A stretch of 18,012 bases of DNA from positions 957 through 18,968 of the forward strand of contig DGFC01000080.1 in NCBI GenBank assembly GCA_002391465.1, in the 5' to 3' direction. Positions 14,932-18,012 of the stretch are shown here, in pieces (the first letter of the stretch is position 1; each line of letters starts with the position of its first letter). This DNA comes from Firmicutes bacterium UBA3910. GTDB taxonomy: Bacteria > Bacillota > Limnochordia > Darwinibacteriales > Darwinibacteriaceae. The position numbers and the translations under genes are program-made. The notes beneath the pieces are model-generated. The model made no database searches. It was given only the letters and a program-made list of their open reading frames with translations, and was not told the origin of the DNA.

Positions 14932-15681
14932 ATGACAACAGATGCCGCCTATCAAGTACAACAAGAAGAAGTCCAATTACCCGATTTGGTTGCTGCTGCC
15001 CAGGCAGGAGACGCCAGGGCCAGAGAACAGATTTTGTACGATTACCGTCCCTTTTTCCTGCGGGTCGCTTCTAACTCCTGCCGCAAGTATTTAGTGTTGG
15101 GCAGGGATGATGAAGCAAGTATAGCCATGATTGCCTTTAACGAAGCGATCGACTCTTACAACAGCGATGGGGGTGCCTCCTTTCTCAGTTTCGCCGAGCT
15201 TGTTATTAAGCGCCGCCTAGTAGACTATTTCCGGCGTCAGGCCCGGCGGACGGATGAAATACCCCTCTCCAGTTTTGAAGACGAGGATAATGAAGAGGGA
15301 GTAATTCAGAGGCTAGAAGCAAAGGAAGCCCATGCGGTGATGCAGCTGCAGGAGGAAGCTGAGGAGCGCCGGGAGGAAATTTTCCGCCTGGATCAACTCT
15401 TAAGCAACTATGGGATTAGGTTTTCTGAGCTGGTTAAAATATCACCGAAACATCGGGATGCCCGGGATCGGGCGTTAGTAGTGGCGAAGACACTAGTTAG
15501 CGATCCCGAACTTTTGGCTTACCTAACTCGGAAGAAATCGCTTCCCCTAAAGGATCTGGAGCAGCGGGTGAACGTAAGCCGCAAGACACTTGAACGGCAG
15601 AGGAAGTACATAATCACTCTTGCGTTAGTCTTGATCGGGGATTTTACCCATCTGCAGGAATATTTAAATAGACCGGTGTGA
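14932..15681 (+). CDS. sigI: RNA polymerase sigma factor SigI
   Basis: SigI is an alternative sigma-70 family factor restricted mainly to Firmicutes. It responds to heat or envelope stress in Bacillus and to extracellular polysaccharides in cellulolytic Clostridia. The 249-residue product has a sigma-2 region (about 35-107) with FNEAIDSYN and ending FRRQARR. Its C-terminal region is SigI-specific and replaces a normal sigma-4, with the segment VSRKTLERQRKYIITLALVL (215-234) and the GDFTHLQEYL end. ATG 14932 follows a strong GGGGGGGAGG (14915-14924) by 7 bases. rsgI follows 16 bases later, so the pair forms an operon. A possible SigI promoter lies just upstream. The position directly after era is unusual to me. 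Confidence 0.93.
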   Translation: MTTDAAYQVQQEEVQLPDLVAAAQAGDARAREQILYDYRPFFLRVASNSCRKYLVLGRDDEASIAMIAFNEAIDSYNSDGGASFLSFAELVIKRRLVDYFRRQARRTDEIPLSSFEDEDNEEGVIQRLEAKEAHAVMQLQEEAEERREEIFRLDQLLSNYGIRFSELVKISPKHRDARDRALVVAKTLVSDPELLAYLTRKKSLPLKDLEQRVNVSRKTLERQRKYIITLALVLIGDFTHLQEYLNRPV

Positions 15682-15697
15682 AAAGGAGGGATTCACT

Positions 15698-16594
15698 GTG
15701 AAGCATAGAGGGGTTGTTGTGGAGATTGCTCCCAAGAATAAAGTTATTGTCATGACTCCTGACGGGGAATTCCTTAAGGTCCCTTATAGAAAGCATATGC
15801 ATGTGGGCCAAGAGATCCGGTATACACCAAGGAAACCTTATGTAAACGTCTTACAGGCAGGACTAGTTGCTACCCTCTTTCTTGCTGTACTAGGTGGCCT
15901 GCCCATGCTCTCCAATCGGCAGGCTCCTTCAGCCACTGCCGCGTATATTATGACGGTTGACGTTAATCCCAGCCTCGAACTGCAGATCAGCGCAGAGCAT
16001 ACCGTCCTCGCCCTCGATGGACTCAACCAGCAGGGTAAGGAGCTGGCTTCCCAGCTGGATGTGTTAGGCAACGACATCAGGCAGGCCTTACAGGAGATCA
16101 CCTCTTACCTCCAGGCCAATGGCTATCTCGGGCTGGGCGAGAAACAGGTCTTGGTCACCATCGCCACCCCAGGTAGTATTGTTAGTGACGGCTGGGAGAG
16201 GCAGGTCAGGGAGCTGCAAGGGGGAGGCACCTATTCTGAACTACAGAGAATGGTGGAAGAGGTTTTTGGTGCAGTTCGTTTGGCGGACGTGCGCATCTTA
16301 CAGGTACCCTACTCGGTGATTAACGAGGCTAGATTAGCGGGGATAACACCCAGCAGGTATTTGGCTATTCACCTGCCGGCCCAGTTTGCCATTCCTCCCC
16401 GTACCGAAGTTCGCCTGACGATGGTTGATGTTCCAGACTACGCCAGCATTCCCTATGGCAGTGCACGGCAAGATCATGTGGTTCAAGCGCAGCTTCCCCG
16501 GGGAGTATTAACACCTGTCCAGTGGACTAAGCAGAGTATGGTGAGTTTTCCCATCGTGGCAGAGATCAAAGATGATTTTAGGTTGGGTAGATGA
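15698..16594 (+). CDS. rsgI: Membrane anti-sigma factor RsgI
   Basis: RsgI holds SigI at the membrane and releases it after regulated proteolysis. The 298-residue product has a cytoplasmic RsgI_N SigI-binding domain (about 2-48), one membrane segment (about 52-70), and the conserved extracytoplasmic core. That core begins TVDVNPSLEL, and N90-P91 corresponds to the Asn-Pro bond reported as the autocleavage site in this family. The core runs to about residue 220 (INEARLAGITP near 209-217). The last about 75 residues look like no carbohydrate-binding module or enzyme domain I recognise, so this is a short form. GTG 15698 follows AAAAGGAGGG (15681-15690) by 7 bases. The stop overlaps the queA ATG. 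Confidence 0.9.
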   Translation: MKHRGVVVEIAPKNKVIVMTPDGEFLKVPYRKHMHVGQEIRYTPRKPYVNVLQAGLVATLFLAVLGGLPMLSNRQAPSATAAYIMTVDVNPSLELQISAEHTVLALDGLNQQGKELASQLDVLGNDIRQALQEITSYLQANGYLGLGEKQVLVTIATPGSIVSDGWERQVRELQGGGTYSELQRMVEEVFGAVRLADVRILQVPYSVINEARLAGITPSRYLAIHLPAQFAIPPRTEVRLTMVDVPDYASIPYGSARQDHVVQAQLPRGVLTPVQWTKQSMVSFPIVAEIKDDFRLGR

Positions 16595-17613
16595 GAGTAG
16601 ACGATTTTGATTTTCAACTTCCAAATGAACTGATTGCCCAAGTCCCCCTTGTGCACCGCGATGAGTCTAGACTGCTCGTCGTGGACAGGGGGAGTAACTC
16701 TTTTTGGGACAAACGCTTTCGCGACATCTTGTCCTATCTTCGTCCGGAGGACGTGCTTGTTTTTAACGACACAAGGGTAATTCCTGCTCGCCTTTTCGGG
16801 GTAAATAGGGCAAACGGTCGTCCCGTTGAGATCCTGCTTCTGCGGCCCCATGGCGAAGATCGCTGGGAGGTTTTGGTCAAGCCGGGGAAAAGGGCCAGGG
16901 TAGACGCGGAAATAGAGTTTTCCCCTGAACTATCCTGTCTCGTGCTGGAAAACATGCCGAGTGGAGGCAGGCTCGTTCAGTTTGATTGTCAAGGGGACTT
17001 TGAAGCTGTTCTGGAGAAGATCGGGGAGACACCCCTACCGCCTTACATCCAGACGAAAATTTCCGACCCGGAACGCTATCAAACGGTGTATGCGGAGCAT
17101 TCCGGTTCTGTGGCTGCTCCCACAGCTGGGCTCCATTTCACCGAAGATCTTTTGGGCGAGATCAGGGCACTGGGCACGGGCGTGGAATTTGTAACGCTCC
17201 ACGTTGGCCTAGGTACATTTCGGCCTGTGCGGGCTGAAAGGGTAGAAGAGCACGTGATGCACGAGGAGTATTTCCACATCAGTGCAGAAACTGCCCAGGC
17301 CATTAATGCCCGCAGGCAGGCCGGCGGGCGGGTCATTGCAGTTGGCACGACCAGTGTCAGGGTTTTGGAGACTGTGTCTGGCTCTGACGGTTCTATCGTG
17401 GCAGGTAGCGGCTGGACTGATATTTTCATCTATCCCGGCTACAAGTTCAAAACCGTTAATGCTTTGCTCACCAACTTTCATCTGCCCAAGTCAAGCTTGT
17501 TGATGCTCGTTTCAGCTTTTGCCGGGCGGGAACTTATTTTTTCAGCTTATGAGCACGCCGTCAAGGAGCGCTACCGCTTCTTCAGTTTCGGCGATGCTAT
17601 GTTGCTTGTGTGA
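16591..17613 (+). CDS. queA: S-adenosylmethionine:tRNA ribosyltransferase-isomerase QueA
   Basis: QueA transfers and isomerises the ribosyl moiety of SAM onto 7-aminomethyl-7-deazaguanine in tRNA, forming epoxyqueuosine. The 340-residue length is normal. Conserved segments are the N-terminal FDFQLPNELIAQ (6-17), NDTRVIPARL (59-68), AAPTAGLHFT near the middle, GTTSVRVLE, and the C-terminal TNFHLPKSSLLMLVSAF. ATG 16591 overlaps the rsgI TGA as ATGA, so queA appears to be transcribed and translationally coupled with the sigI-rsgI pair, and no separate promoter is evident. tgt follows 13 bases later. queA and tgt act in consecutive steps of queuosine formation, with Tgt acting first. Confidence 0.97.
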   Translation: MRVDDFDFQLPNELIAQVPLVHRDESRLLVVDRGSNSFWDKRFRDILSYLRPEDVLVFNDTRVIPARLFGVNRANGRPVEILLLRPHGEDRWEVLVKPGKRARVDAEIEFSPELSCLVLENMPSGGRLVQFDCQGDFEAVLEKIGETPLPPYIQTKISDPERYQTVYAEHSGSVAAPTAGLHFTEDLLGEIRALGTGVEFVTLHVGLGTFRPVRAERVEEHVMHEEYFHISAETAQAINARRQAGGRVIAVGTTSVRVLETVSGSDGSIVAGSGWTDIFIYPGYKFKTVNALLTNFHLPKSSLLMLVSAFAGRELIFSAYEHAVKERYRFFSFGDAMLLV

Positions 17614-17623
17614 AAGGGGTTAA

Positions 17624-18012
<389 letters not shown>

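Overview
The window is a dense, all-plus-strand block of conserved housekeeping genes from a spore-forming member of the Firmicutes (Bacillota). Three things point there: the gene order (dnaK-dnaJ-prmA-rsmE-mtaB-hit-rpsU-nfeD-floA-x-yqfC-yqfD-phoH-pgpH-ybeY-dgkA-cdd-era) closely follows the Bacillus/Clostridia arrangement; yqfC and yqfD are sporulation genes; and a SigI/RsgI pair is present. The base composition is moderate and many genes start with GTG. A clostridial or deep-branching, biomass-associated lineage would fit, but I cannot name a genus.

Layout. 1-144 is the 3' end of dnaK, followed by dnaJ and a hairpin. Then comes a tightly coupled run of RNA and ribosome modification genes: prmA (L11 methyltransferase), rsmE (16S rRNA m3U1498), mtaB (tRNA methylthiotransferase) and a HIT hydrolase. 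rpsU (S21) has its own near-consensus promoter and a Rho-independent terminator, so it looks like a separate unit. Next is a membrane-organisation pair, nfeD and floA, plus a small unrecognised membrane protein with a conserved-looking tail, closed by a second strong terminator at 7744-7776. yqfC-yqfD follow. A promoter then precedes phoH, which appears to use a CTG start, and a chain of overlapping genes follows: pgpH (c-di-AMP phosphodiesterase), ybeY, a DgkA-PAP2 fusion, cdd and era.

After era the Bacillus-like order breaks: recO is absent. Instead there is a sigma factor sigI with its membrane anti-sigma factor rsgI, then queA and the 5' part of tgt (queuosine pathway), which runs off the window end.

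Most of the window is ordinary core genome and I see no mobile element, CRISPR array, phage or RNA gene. The parts worth a second look are the compact sigI-rsgI pair and its possible autoregulatory promoter, active-site substitutions in the DgkA-PAP2 fusion, the CTG start of phoH (and possibly rsmE), a recurrent ATGTG arrangement at GTG starts, and the unnamed gene downstream of floA.
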